DNA of 64,000 nt, taken from positions 1-64,000 of the forward strand of contig JAMZAV010003163.1 of NCBI GenBank assembly GCA_024449915.1, in the 5' to 3' direction. The notes beneath the pieces were generated by a model. The model saw nothing but the letters and a program-made list of their open reading frames with translations. It did not search any database and had not been told where the DNA came from. The position numbers and the translations under genes were made by a program. Positions 11,618 through 23,739 of the stretch are shown in pieces. The first letter of the stretch is position 1; each line of letters begins with the position of its first letter. The stretch comes from Sweltsa coloradensis (lineage: Eukaryota > Arthropoda > Insecta > Plecoptera > Chloroperlidae).

Positions 11618-12200
11618 TATAATTGGATATGCGTAGCGAACGAAGCGAAGATTCCATTTCACTACACTGAAGAAAAGAAAATCCGTTTTTTTTTTTTTTT
11701 TTTTTTTTTTTTGTATTTTTGAGTGTTTTGTTAACACGATTCCGGCTTAACCGATATTTCCCAAATTTTTTATGAAATTTGAGGGACCTTCGAAATCTCT
11801 GAACCTCCCGTTTTTTGGGTACAATCGAAGAAATATTTTCATTAATATCGTACTTTTACGATTTTTTTCGATTTTTTGTGGGGATATTTTCGTGAAAACT
11901 TTGGGCCGATTCTGACCAAACGGGTGGGGGTACAATGTTCATATTTTTCTGGACATTTAGGTAATGGTGATGTATTGCTTTTTGAAAGAAAAGGTTGAAA
12001 AAATTAGCCAGAATCCATAGAAAAAGGTTTTAAAATGAGTTTTTTTGAGGTTTTAAATAACAATTTTAAAAAAACTTGACAACAATCACCTACAGTGCAT
12101 TCAAAAAGCACTTGCAAAAGGGAAAAATGGTCCTACGCAAACTAAAAACTTCCAAAAAAACTCATCCATTAACGCGGCGGGACTTAAGCGTTTTCCTTGT
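11618..12200 (+). mobile_element. Helentron/pearl-like element, copy A (degenerate)
   Basis: The left end is TTGGATATGCGTAGCGAACG (about 11622), then GAAGCGAAGATTCCATTTCA and CTACACTG, a T-rich run, and TTAACACGATTCCGG. One copy of the internal repeat follows (GAAATTTGAG, CAATCGAAGAAAT, TTTTACGATTTTTTTCGATT). The right end has CTCATCC followed by the hairpin-forming AACGCGGCGGGACTTAAGCG (to about 12190). The same blocks occur at 34478-36025 and 57445-58207. The middle (11950-12160) is diverged. Confidence 0.6.
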
Positions 12201-12514
12201 ATTTACAAAATGTATATCGTGTGACTCTCGTCACAAATCAGTTGCTTTGGGTACTTTTGACCCTTAAAAGTAATTTTTTGGTATAACCGTATTATTTTAT
12301 TTGCTACAAATATTTAACCGGGGTCATTTATTGTTTGGAACGCTTGTTTGGTTACAATTTTTGGTTCAATTAACTCCATAATGTCATAATTTTTTATAAC
12401 GTTCAGTACCCATATCTCGTAATCAGTCGTTTGTTTTTTTTTTTAACTGAATCCAAGGTGCAATGCATGTCCCTGTCTAACTAGGTATATATTATTGAAG
12501 ATGTAGGACAATTG

Positions 12515-12685
12515 GGGAAGGGTTGTCCGAGGGCTGTTTAGAGGACTCAATCCCTTGCAAAACGCATTAATGACTGAGGAAACCTCGGAAAAATCTCAGT
12601 CAGGATTTCCGATCGCGGACGGGATTTTAACCTAGACCTCCTGATCAGTCAAACTGTCGGTGTAATCCTCGTTGATGAGGTAATT
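12515..12685 (-). mobile_element. tRNA-derived SINE, family B
   Basis: Read on the minus strand it has a tRNA-like box B (GGTCTAGGTTAAAATCC), then a body with GAGATTTTTCCGAGGTTTCC, GAGTCCTCTAAACAGCCCTC and GGACAACCC. The same order appears on the plus strand at 29785-29995. A GAGGTTTTTCC body after a tRNA head is, to my memory, a common layout in insect SINEs, so this is one of the weak clues to the host group. Confidence 0.55.
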
Positions 12686-13148
12686 GAAATTTTGAGTGCT
12701 TTTCAAGAAGTAGATATCCTTTATGATAAGATTCCATAATTTGTTTATAGTTCATTGCGTACCCGGGAAAGGGCCCCTTATGACCCCGCGACGGCCGGGG
12801 CTGTGGGGGGCAGGGCAGGCGAGTGACAAAAGAAAAAGGGTTATTTTTTGCTGTAAATTTTGAATAGCCTAGGCTATCATACCATTCTTTATCTGCATTA
12901 GGCTTTTAGTAATCAAAACTATTAAATTGTGCGGGAAGTGGGTCAGAACAAGGTCGTGCAGGCCTAGGGTTGGGTAAAAGAGGCCTAGGGGTTGTCAACG
13001 TGTAAAAGTTATATCGATTTTATCTATTCCTATAACATGATGGAACTTTTTGGCTACACTGTTGTATTATGAATGTAGTTGTATTATAATTTTCTACATC
13101 TGGGCCTAGGCCCGGGACGGTTTTTTTTGATTTGTTTTATGAGAGTTT
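12686..13148. other. no recognised gene
   Basis: This stretch contains a GC-rich patch (12760-12820) and several AGGCCTAGG motifs (12960-12990). I see no gene or repeat family. Confidence 0.4.
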
Positions 13149-13223
13149 AGTAGTAGTAGTAGTAGTAGTAGTAGTAAATGTAGTAGTAGTAGTAGTAGTA
13201 GTAGTATAGTAGTAGTAGTAGTA

Positions 13224-13263
<40 letters not shown>

Positions 13264-13264
13264 T
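13149..13264 (+). repeat. (TAG)n microsatellite
   Basis: A TAG trinucleotide array of roughly 38 units with a few interruptions. It directly follows the 3' tail of the minus-strand LINE at 13265-14670. A similar array bounds that LINE on its other side. Confidence 0.95.
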
Positions 13265-14669
13265 TATTTTTTTTTTAAAGTTGCCTTTATTAAACAATTT
13301 ATTTACAGATACAATCGATTGTCTGCGAAGCTAAAAAACAGCTTATCTGCAGGTTAAAATCTTTTTATACATGTGTACATAGTAATACAATAAATCAATC
13401 CCTTGGAATCCAGTTCCTATGTCAATACAGATGATATTTCCATGACAGTTATGCATTCTTTTACAAACAAAATTAAATTAAATTGATTATTTCTTTTAAT
13501 ACGGCAACATTGAATTTAAATTATTCCCTAGAATGAAATTGAGATACAAAAAATTCAATAAAACAACAAAAAATAAATAAAAAATAATAATACTAATTGT
13601 AATAAATAAGTAACACACCCTTAACAAAGAAACAGCTGCAAGGCTTTGATTAAGCTTTTTTTAAAGACCAAATTCCACCACAAACCATAAAAAACCATGA
13701 TCAAACATCACCACAATAGCACATTTTACATTAAACATGATGACAGTTCGAGCACCACGACACGCACAACCACAATTCGACTATATTCATTATTTTTTAA
13801 CGATTATTTTTTAACGATTGAAATAGGTGAATCATGGAGGTTTTAAACACAACGTAACTTTTTATTTTTCAATTTTTTTAAATATGTAATCTTTTAAACT
13901 TTCCTTGAATTTTGCAGATTTTGAACGTTTTTGACATTTTCAGGCAATTCGTTGCATAACGCCGGAACAGCATAATGTATGCAACGCAAACCGTAGTTGG
14001 TGTACACACGTGGAACCACATACATACAATCATTTCCACTCCGTGTATGGTACGTACTTTTATACTTTTCAGACTTGATATTGAAAAGGTGTTTAATAAT
14101 AAAAATAATAAAAATACATTTGCTGCACCGGCAGAATGTTACAATATTTGTAAGTTTGAATAGTGTTATAATTTTTAACAACATTTGTTGAGCAAAACAA
14201 AGAGCACAATAGAATTTTGCATTACTTCCAGAGGAGACAGAGTGAGTGTAGACGCCGATCCCCAAGCAGTTATTCCATACGACAAATATGAATGAACAAT
14301 GGCATAGTAAACTATTTTTAAAATATTAAGAGGAAATAGGTCACGTATTTGAAAAATATAGAAAGACGATATTCGAATACTTTGCAAAATTTTTGCCACG
14401 TGTAATTTAAAAGAAAAAGTGTTATCTACCACAATTCCCAAGTATTGGTATTATTTAACCTCGACAATTGACGGACAACTACACAATGACGGAATATTAA
14501 ACATTTGAATGTTAGAATTTACGACGGGTAGAACAACCTGTTTTAGACACAATGCGGTGTGCCACTGTACATTAATCTTAACGTCACTTAGTTTGTTGGG
14601 CGCATGAATGCACATTATGTTAGTTTTTCCTAAGTTTACAACTAGACCCATGTCATGAAGATGTCCATT

Positions 14670-14670
<1 letters not shown>
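13265..14670 (-). mobile_element. LINE fragment between two (TAG)n arrays
   Basis: This is a 5'-truncated non-LTR retrotransposon. On the minus strand the frames read GLVVNLGKTNIMCIHAPNKL (14451-14651), then YQYLGIVVDNTFSFKLHVA and VHSYLSYGITAWG (14175-14460), then HTRSGNDCMYVVPRVYTNYG and PALCNELPENVKN (13894-14110). These are the post-YADD, thumb and C-terminal parts of a LINE polymerase. There is a stop between the first two parts (about 14458) and a frame change near 14180. The 3' end has AATAAATTG, then an A-run and (TAC)n. Confidence 0.75.
13894..14651 (-). pseudogene. reverse transcriptase C-terminal part, disrupted
   Basis: This is the coding remnant of the LINE at 13265-14670. It lacks the catalytic core, so the copy cannot be autonomous. 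The LSYGITAWG stretch corresponds to the conserved Y-G-I-x-x-W-G of LINE polymerases, and the YGLRCIHYAVPALCNELPE stretch is the typical C-terminal segment. One stop and one frameshift divide it into three open pieces. Confidence 0.6.
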
Positions 14671-14722
<52 letters not shown>

Positions 14723-14724
14723 TA

Positions 14725-14756
<32 letters not shown>

Positions 14757-14784
14757 TAGTTTGTAGTAAGTTAGTGTAGTAGTA
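14671..14784 (+). repeat. (TAG)n microsatellite
   Basis: An interrupted TAG trinucleotide array. It touches the 5' truncation of the LINE at 13265-14670 on one side and the 3' tail of the LINE at 14785-19360 on the other. Confidence 0.95.
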
Positions 14785-15179
14785 AACTTTATTTAGCTAT
14801 ATATACTTTTAATTACTTTTAAACCAATGTTTACATTGTGTGGCACAAAACACCTTAGCATAAAAAAGTAAATCACCTTTTTTAATTAAAAATCCCTATT
14901 GAACTAGCTGCATAAACTAGTTTTTTCCTATACCTTAAACTCTGATTTTAAAAAATTGCACAATTTTTTTCTAAATTTATGTACTTTTTTTACGTTTCTT
15001 ATGTTTTCATGAAGTCTATTTAAAACCTTACTCCACTATAGAAAATTTTTTTTGTGTCACTTTTATGCATACATTCTGGGTAAAGTTTATTACCGGTATA
15101 CTTCTTTTTTTGTGATTTGCACACCCCTTTCTTGACATTTATTTTTATTTAATACCTAGCATCACCCTTTACTCATTTT

Positions 15180-18100
15180 ATGTACATTACTAGTGTACTT
15201 ACGCTATTCTCGCTAAACAGAAGTCCATTGTAGTGTTTCTAGCATAACCTATTCTTGTGTATCGTTACTCCTAATACTATTCTCATACCTCTATTCTGGT
15301 TTCTGTACAACAAATATCTGATTTGCATACCCCATATAGGATTACAATAGTCAATGTGGTGCAATAAAATTTTATATATAAAAATTTTCTAACCCTGGTT
15401 ATATATGGGCAAATTCTTTTTAATAAACCTAATTCTTACTTATTTTTTTATTTTTTTATTTTTGTCTCTGAAATTTTTTGTACACATTATAAAAAATTTT
15501 ACAGAATGAAACAGGAAGCGGGCCCATGTGGCCCATTCCCGCAGTGATCCTGTTCCATTCTTACACTTAATAAAATAATAAAATAACATAAATTCTCTTA
15601 TAAAAGGACGATAATGATAAGGGTGAAAGGGATGATACATTTTATTAATAGATGTTAAAATGAAAAAACAATGTTTAATCCCGGTATAAAAGACCCATTT
15701 GTCTTAGCGGTGTCGTCAACTATGGTCAATCAGGCCCATTTGTATTTTAAAGTATCTTGAAGGCCCCCTTTTAAACCCCTTATCAGAGACCCCGTGACTC
15801 ACGAATGCCCCAAAGGCAGGGAGTTCCAAACACGGGCACTCTCTGGTAAATGCCCTTTTGTAAGCCGTGTTTCGCGCAAAAGGAGGGCGCAGCGCCCCCT
15901 TTTTGGCCCCCCTCCCCCAAAAAACATCCCGTTTAGAAATAAATTACATGATTTGAGAATTTGAGGTTATCATAAATTATCACCTGGGTATTTAATCCCC
16001 TTTTTAAAAAATTTTCTCTCTCCCCATCATATATTTTGTTACTATTCTATTTACTACATTGTACTTTTCTTGCTTGAGTCCAGTTACAATCATGCATTTA
16101 TTTTTTACTTCATTCAATTGCAATTTATTTAATTTGGCCATTGGTTAACTTTGCTAATTGGAGTTAATTTCCATACTATTTCTTGCAATTTGTACCTGAA
16201 AGAGATATATGTGTCATCCGCAAAAGATTTATTAAGACTTATCCATACCTTATTGATGTCATTGATATAAATTATAAATAAAAAGGCCCCAAAATAGACC
16301 CTTGGGCACCCCATTTTGATTTTAAATTTTTGTGATATCCTGTCATTGTTTTTTGTATTTTGAAATCTATTTCCCGTAATTTTTAAACCACTGAATACTT
16401 ACCTCCTATTCCATACATTGAAAGTTTTTTGTAACATAATTTTGTCTGTCTATTTTTTTAAAATCACGTTTAAAAGTCTGAATAGGATACTATTTTTTTT
16501 TTTTGAATCTAGCTCTTCTTTCCATGTTACGGGAAACTTTGTAAAGCATTTCACCGATGTTTTACACGAATCCTGATTTATTTTCACAAGTAAATTTTTT
16601 ATCGTCAATAAAACTTTTAAAATTTTTTGTAAAATACTTTTTCTATTATCTTTTCATAAAACGGGATCATGTTTTTATGGGTATATTTCTTCTCCTTTTT
16701 TTTGTGTTTTTTCACTTTTTTTTATAGGAACTATAGTAGAAATTTTCCACGCTTTCCGGGGTTTCCTTGAGCTAAAGAAGGTTTTTTTGCGTGCATAATG
16801 CCAGTCCCTATTTTGAAGTTTTTTTCAAAATTTTTGTGGAATTCCTTTCCCGTGTTCCTTTTTGGTTTTTTTGCTGTCGTTATTTGCTTCATTTACCATT
16901 GTTAGTTCTCTAAAACATCTAATTTTGGCCCTGTATTCCTACTGTACCATCTGGGCCACTTGATGCAACAATGCCCGGTCCCCCGTTTTAGTTCTCTATA
17001 CCCTCAACTATTTCATTTACACTTTACAAAGTATTTATTTAAAATTACAGATTATCTGAGGGAGATTTCCCTTAAAGGGGTTTGGGTTTGTACTTTTCTT
17101 ATTATTTACATTGTTATTACCCATAATGTTCTTTATCACTTTCCCATTTCTTTTGGATTTTTTCTCACTTCCGATAATTTTTTATCATAGTATCTACTTT
17201 CTCTGTCCTAAAAGATTTTACTAAATTATTTCCCCAATTTTTATAAATCAACCTCTTCACACTATTAGTTGTCTTTGCTTTATGTAACATTTTTTTTAAA
17301 ACTTTTTTCATAGGACACTTACTATTAAAAATGGGTTTATAATTTTTTTTGGACTTACCTTAACATTTTTAAGTGTTAACTAGGCTATTGCTGACACTAC
17401 TTGTCCACAATTCTCCAGCGCTCTATTTACTTCGTTTTCCAAAATTCCCTTCTGTTTCTCTTAATATGTTTTTAACCTAACCACTCCCCATCTCTTAAGC
17501 TTTTTTTTTTTTTAAATTTTTGGGCACCTTTCAAACCTTTTTGTAAAATTTCTTTAGTTTTACCCTTAAAAAAAGCATCTCATACTGAATATTTTTACAA
17601 CATTATCACTACCCACATTTTTATAAAAATTTTAATACCAGTCTATTATCGTCTTACTGTTATGATCACTCTTGTCGGTGCTTTTACTAAATTTCTTCAT
17701 CCCCACGAATTAAAAATATACATAAGTTTATTGCTAAGTAGGAAAACTTCTAATATCGATTTGAAATCTCCTAAAATTATTTTTCCCAGCTTTATGGTCT
17801 ACTAGTTCGCAATCCCTCGTTAAACATTTTAAGAAAGTCCCTATGTATGCACTGGGTGAGTGATAGATCACCTTTAAAAAATTGTTCTTTGCACCTGATG
17901 TTTCCGTACATCTATAAACCCCCAAATTTTTATCAACATTATAATTCTACAATCTTATATTAATGTCCTCCCGTATGTTATGGAATTTTTCCCCCCGTAT
18001 CCCTTGTTTAGAGACAGTTTTTTTTAATTTTTAACCCTCTATTTCCAGTTCACACTGTAATATATCACTTGTGACATGTGTTTCCACCAAGGATAAGATT

Positions 18101-18185
18101 GGCGGTTTCTTAGAATGCAAAAGTTGTCGTACTTCATCCATTTTTCCTGTTTGACCTTGAATATTTACATATACTATTCCTTCTT
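15180..18185 (-). pseudogene. ORF2: APE endonuclease plus reverse transcriptase
   Basis: ORF2 would nick DNA and copy the element RNA. Minus-strand evidence in order: VNIQGQTGKMDEVRQ and PPILSLVETH (18083-18175; the E is the APE catalytic glutamate), VIYHSPSAYIGTFLKCL and GKNNFRRFQID, equivalent to the G-D-F-N motif (17734-17925), then YINDINKV and FADDT of the RT core (16129-16314), then NEVKNKCMIVTGLKQEKYN (about 16040-16110). IDYCNPIWG, QNRGMRIVLG and MLETLQWTSV of the thumb follow at 15190-15370. Frameshifts are numerous and many sit at homopolymers, so some may be sequencing errors rather than decay. Confidence 0.7.
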
Positions 18186-18236
18186 CTTTTATTTTAAGTC
18201 CTCTTTTTCATTTTCTGCTTTGTCTCCCTGTAACTG

Positions 18237-19350
18237 CTATGCTTGACGTTGAGCCACCCTATTTTTTATTCGTATAGCTGTCTCGCATTTTCTGCTCCAT
18301 GCTTCATGTCTTTCATCTAGGTTTAGTCCGTACTTTTGATTAGCTTTAGCACAGTTTACACAGTATGCATAATCAGATACACAGTCACTAACATAATGTC
18401 TACCACCACAATACCCACATGTCTCATTGTTGTTGCAATTTGCAGCTTTATGTCCATAAGCACAGCATTTATAGCATCTCATTAAATGTAAATATTCTTC
18501 TACTCTACATTTGCTCCATCCTATCTTCAGCCCACTCGTTATAAGTCTTTTGTTGTACTGTCCCACTTTCCAACACTACGTTTACTGTCCTTGAATGGAA
18601 GTTCCGCTTTACTTGTACAATGTTTAGACCTGAGGTTTCCTTATCATCCAAGTTGTCTAGGTCATTTTGGGTTGCAATTTTGTTTAGCCCATTGTGCACT
18701 TTTCTGCATTTACATCTTCTAGGTCAACCCCTATAGCTACTACCTTGAAACTTAGTCTCTTTTTTGGTTTTGTGATCGTGGGAGTTTTCACCCAGTGTTT
18801 CAGTTGTCTTCTTGTGCAGAGTTTGTAGCCCTTCCTCAGTATCGCAACCAATTACTACCCCACCGTCCCTTTTTTGCTCTTAACTTTGGTCACACCTATC
18901 CCTAGTACGGTTGGATCCACTGCTTTTCTTATAGCATCCCTTGTTACTTTATTTTCCTGTTGCGTATTAATAGGCTTTATGATTATTATCTTCTCTGGGC
19001 TGCTAGAGCTAGGCCTATTCTTTGTCTTGCCATCTCTTGTCACTTCATTATAGCTCTTCTTTTGTTCACCAGTTTCTTGGCCTTGACTCTTACCGCCATT
19101 TGACACTTCTGCGCGACTTCTGACATTGACAGCATTAGCTGACGCGCGCTCAACAATAGGACTAGGGGGTGGAACTGCTTTACTCACGTGTGACAGGCCG
19201 GTCATGTTGACATTGACAGCATCGGCTCTCGCGCGCTCAACATCATCAGGAGGGACGCTGCTTCCCTCTCGCGTGACGAACCTGCACCCCTCTCGACCAT
19301 CCTGTCTTGCGATCTTGATGCGTGTCTCGCCTGGTGGCCGCTTGTTGTCG
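18237..19350 (-). pseudogene. ORF1: gag-like protein with zinc knuckles
   Basis: ORF1 would bind the element RNA. The N-terminal part (18855-19350) is charged and low in complexity and includes KSYNEVTRDGKTKNRPSSSS and VTRDAIRKAVDP. The middle (18505-18699) has NIVQVKRNFHSRTVNVVLES, an RNA-binding-like segment. The C-terminal part (18237-18566) has GLKIGWSKCRVEEYLHLMRC, then CYKCCAYGHKAANC, CGYCGGRHYVSDC and a third C-x2-C cluster. Such tandem zinc knuckles are standard in ORF1 of Jockey and I group LINEs. At least two frameshifts (near 18860 and 18540) interrupt it; total length would be about 370 residues. Confidence 0.7.
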
Positions 19351-19360
19351 GCTTCCTAAA

Positions 19361-21026
19361 AGGCAAAGGACTTGAAGGGCCAATTTCCCCCCCAATTTTG
19401 GAATTTTAAGCCTTTCTTTTAAATCCCCTTTCCTCTTCTTTTAGTTTTTTTTTGCAAATTTTCCAAACTTTTGAGATTTTTTGAAACCTTCCCCAAAATT
19501 CCCCGGGGAATTAAAAGACGGGCCTAGTTTTTGGGGACAATCCGAAGGTTTTCCCCCTTTTTAATTTAACCCCCCTCTTTAAAGGGGGGATTTTTTTTTC
19601 CCCGGTTTTTTGGCTTTTCGTGCCCATTTGACCGTTGCAAGGGGGGCAAAAGAAAAACCCCAAAAACAAAACCACCCCCCAAGGGAACAAACCGTTTTTC
19701 CATGACCTTTAAGTAAAAATGTTTTAACTTTTTTAAGGGAAAAACTTTTGGGAAAAAAGAGCCAATTTAGAAAAAAATTTTGGGGTTTTTTTTTTTTTTT
19801 GGAGGTTTTTTTGTTTTTTAAATAGGAACCTTTTATTTCTAAATTTGGCAAAACAAACTTTCTTTTAAAATCACCCCCCCTACCCCTTTTTTTTACATTA
19901 TTCCATGTGAGATTTAACCCCGTTTGTTAGCCACGTTTTTGGGTAAATCGGAAAAATTTTTTCCAAATATGCTTTTAATTTTTTTTTCGGTTTTTTTTAT
20001 GAATTTTTTTCCTTTTGGAGATTTCCCCTTAACCACACCACAAACAACAAAACCAACAAACCAAGTTCTTTTAAATCCTTAAGGTAATTATGTTTATTTT
20101 AAAAAAAATTAAAAAGTTACCAAACATAAAAAAAGGTTTGGAGTTTTTGGGGGTTTAAAATTAAAAACCCCACAGACGGAACCAAATTTTTCCTTAAAGC
20201 AATCCCCAAAATTAGGGTTTTGGTTTGGTAAACCCCCTGAAAATTTTTTAAACTTTTCCCCCCCGAAAAATTCAAGAATTTTTCCTTCCCGTTTTGACAA
20301 AAAATCGCCCCGGTAAGGTTTTTTGAGGGTTGAAATGAATTTTTTTAAAAAATTAAATTTTTTAAAATTAAAACTATTAACCCTAAAAAAAATTTAATTC
20401 CATTTTGAAAAGCCCCCAAAAAAAAAATTTAAAAAAAAAAAAAAAACAATTAGGGTTTTTTAATTAATTTTAAACTGTATTAAAACAATTTTCTAAAAAA
20501 TTTGGAGGGCCTACAAAACGTGGTTAAGGGGGGTGAATTAAAAAAAAGGGTTTTTAAAAAATTAAAAATTAAATCCTAAAAAAAGTTCTTTAAAAATAGA
20601 GAAAAAGTAAAAATTTTTTTAAAAAAAAAAATTTTAAATTGTATTCAATTAAAAACCCACATTAAAAAATTTTCCATTGTAAGATTTAAGATTTTTAAGG
20701 GGGTAATTTTTAAAAAATAAAAAAATTTTTCTCTAAAAAGATTAGGTGCCCTCAAAAAATTCTCATAAAAAAAAAAGGGGTGTATGGGTGAAACCCAAAA
20801 AATTTTGTTTTTTTTGGCCCAAATTTAAAATTCATTTAATTTCGAATTTAAAAAAATTTTAACCCTTATTGTAAACAAGATTTGGGCCCCCCTCCATTTT
20901 CAAATTTACTCAAATTACGAAAGTGTATGTGTGACCACTTTTTGTCCCAAATTACCCCAATTTTTCAAATTTAACGAAAAAAAATTTTTTAATCCCTTGG
21001 GTACATTTTAAAAAAAGATTTTTTTC

Positions 21027-21063
<37 letters not shown>

Positions 21064-23739
21064 TTTAAAAAATTTTTTTTTTTTTTTCCCCAAACCCCCC
21101 CACAAAAAAAAAACAAAAGTGACGTATGACTCTCGTTAATTCCCAATTATGTCAAAATACAAATTTAAAGAGATTTTTTTTGAACCCCCTTGGCATATTT
21201 TCACGAAAGGGCCTCTGATCCATTTTCTAACAAAAAGCGTCAAAACCCATGGGGTTATTTACCAAAACATTTGGTGGTTCTGTAGTCGAGTGTCAACCCC
21301 TATTGGATTAAAAATAGTACTCTGGTTTTTTAATATTACTGTGAATAGGCCGCTTTCCGCAAATAATAATACCCATTTTGGGAGGGGTGATATTTTTTTG
21401 GTCAATCGATCCTCCTTTTATAGGTCTTCAACTGTTTTCTTTTTTAAGTATTTTTTGAAAAAAAAGACGTGAATTGGTAATTAGTTATTAAACTTGCCAA
21501 AATATCTTCTTTAAAAGCACATTTTATTGATGTTATACAAATGGGGACAGTATATTTTTTTTTTAGTGCACGGGAAGTCGTAGTTTGTTCCAAAACATTT
21601 TCCGTTTAAATTTTCTTTTAGATTTCTTTCGAGAAAACAAGGAACACTAGCCAGCCAAGGGGTCAACCGCGAACTATTATTCGGGGTACTGTCGCGGAAA
21701 CATCATGAAAAGGGGTAGGGGTTTTCACATTATCCCGACCAAACAAAAAAAATAATTTTCGGTCCCACAGTGCTCTCAAGAAAACATAATATTATATAAC
21801 TTTCATTTTTTTCCCAAATGATCAAAATGGGGAATGGGGGGAAAAAGGGTCTGTTAATTGCGAAACCCAAATCACAAAAAACCTTGTGATGCGTCTGTAC
21901 TTTCGGGGTTCAAACAGCTTGTTCTGCTTAGTAATGGCTTATACTACCGCGATTTTTTTTCTGGAAATTTTATATTATGCACAAACGTTTAAAGGTTTTT
22001 TTTTTTTTTTGGAAAACATTAAAACTTTTTACAATTTTTGTGGTAAAATAAACTTTTTTGATTTACCTACTAGGCTACTTGGTGTTCACCCGGTGTCCTG
22101 AGTCCTGACACTGTAAAAACTGGGAAAGGAAATCCTACATAAAATTCAAATACCCAATATAAAATCATTATGACAGTTTTAAATATTTGGCCCATAGTCC
22201 ACTCGGTACCTAACTATTGAAATTTTTAGGCCTTCACTTGTTATAAAAATTTGGCCCGGGGGGACGGCACTTTAATGGGCCTACGCCGCGGCTAAAAGTG
22301 TGTATTTAAAGTGAATTTAAATGGTTTTGCGGGGAGTTTTACAGGCTGTGTTTTTTTATTACGAGAGTAAAATCAATCGTAAGGTCCCTTTAACGAAAAA
22401 TATCCCCACTATTCGTCGTACGGCATCGACATACCACCTAACATATAGGCTAATAGTTCCAAAATCACTGTGCATTGTGGCGAAGAGGTAGCCTTTTGAG
22501 TGCTATTCGAAAGGTCGTCATTAAAATCTCGTTGGGTCGTTTTTTTTTACTTTTTTCCTATTAACATGTTTTTTTTTCAGAAAATGTTTCATTCATTGGC
22601 CCTGGGGGACGCAATTCTAGTAAAGATAAAAAAATGTGGAAAGGTTATGTGAAGTAATCGCACTTCATGAACATAACAAAAAAGGGCGTCTTAATTTTTA
22701 CGAGGGAAAAATAGTTAGTAAAGCTTTTTCGAAGGTCAATGCCCGGTAGGCCCATCGCATTCATAGGGTTTTATGTTTTTTCCCCCAAAATTCTTTTTGG
22801 AAAATTGTAAAAAGGGCGTTATTTTTTTTTTATTGTATTTTCGCATTTCCGCATTGCAATACAGTGATAAATCACGTATTACAAAAAAAATAAAATCCAT
22901 TGTGAATTGCAATAATAAGTGCAAAAGTCCCCCCATTTTTTTATCTGCTATCCCACCTGTGATTGTCCTGCGAATTTTAAAAAAAAGTGAAACACAATAC
23001 TAGCCTTTTAAATCAAAAAAATCTTTTTTTTAAAAATTGCAAGTATTTTTTTTCGTTTAAGCTTTTTTTTATGGAAGTTTTTAGTGAAAATGCCCAAAAA
23101 GTAAAAATAAAATTAACTGTGTTATTTTGAACGCAAAATAGAAAATATGGTTTTATTTAACCATTGGCCGTGTTATTTGGATTTATTAAAAAAAAACCAA
23201 AACCACACCTCTACGCTTTTCACACAGCTGACCAACAGCCTGTCACATCACTGTAGGCCAAAACCTATTTTCCCATCATTGCCTGTGCAACCAAAAAGAT
23301 GATGGGGTTTTGCATTAAAAATATTTCTCCCTCAATAAAACCCGCGATTTCTCCAATCCATAATGGCTCGAATACTAAAAAAGTGTTTTTACTTCCTTTT
23401 TAAGCGTAAAAACCACTTTTAAATGCGTTTAAACACAATGTTTTCACGTTATTACTGTATTGCCCTATCTGTCGCTAGACTACCCCCAAACGGGGGCCCA
23501 TATTGACGAACGGGCGCGTATCTACATTCTCTTGTTTCCCAAATTAAGTTATTTACACAAGATATCACAATACCCCGGGAAACGGGGCCCTCAATGGAAC
23601 GGAATATTGGTTATGATTTAACTTTGCCTTTAAGAAAAACGATAACGGGAAGCTATTGCCGGGGCTACCCCTCGCTGTATTTATAGAAAACCACTACGGA
23701 ATATTCAATTTCCCCTTCAGGGTTGGCTTTCCCCAATTG
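19361..23739. other. low-complexity, probably poorly polished sequence
   Basis: About 4.4 kb of AT-rich sequence full of runs of A, T, C and G three to ten long. A T-run lies at about 21032-21062. I found no gene or known repeat. The open frames, such as 21149-21472 and 19579-19851, are made of K, F, N and P runs and carry no domain. The homopolymer pattern differs clearly from that of 1-14000 and points to consensus errors. Confidence 0.5.

Larger units (their letters stand above)
14785..19360 (-). mobile_element. near full-length two-ORF LINE
   Basis: This is the most complete LINE in the window, running from about 19360 (5') to 14785 (3', next to (TAG)n). ORF1 is gag-like with CCHC zinc knuckles (18237-19350). 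ORF2 starts near 18185 with an APE-type endonuclease and continues into a reverse transcriptase with FADD (about 16211-16225). An APE endonuclease plus a zinc-knuckle ORF1 places it in the Jockey/I/R1 group of LINEs. Part of ORF2 (15430-15960) does not follow the rest and may hold a nested insertion. The 5' end is uncertain because sequence quality falls off at 19370. Confidence 0.8.
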
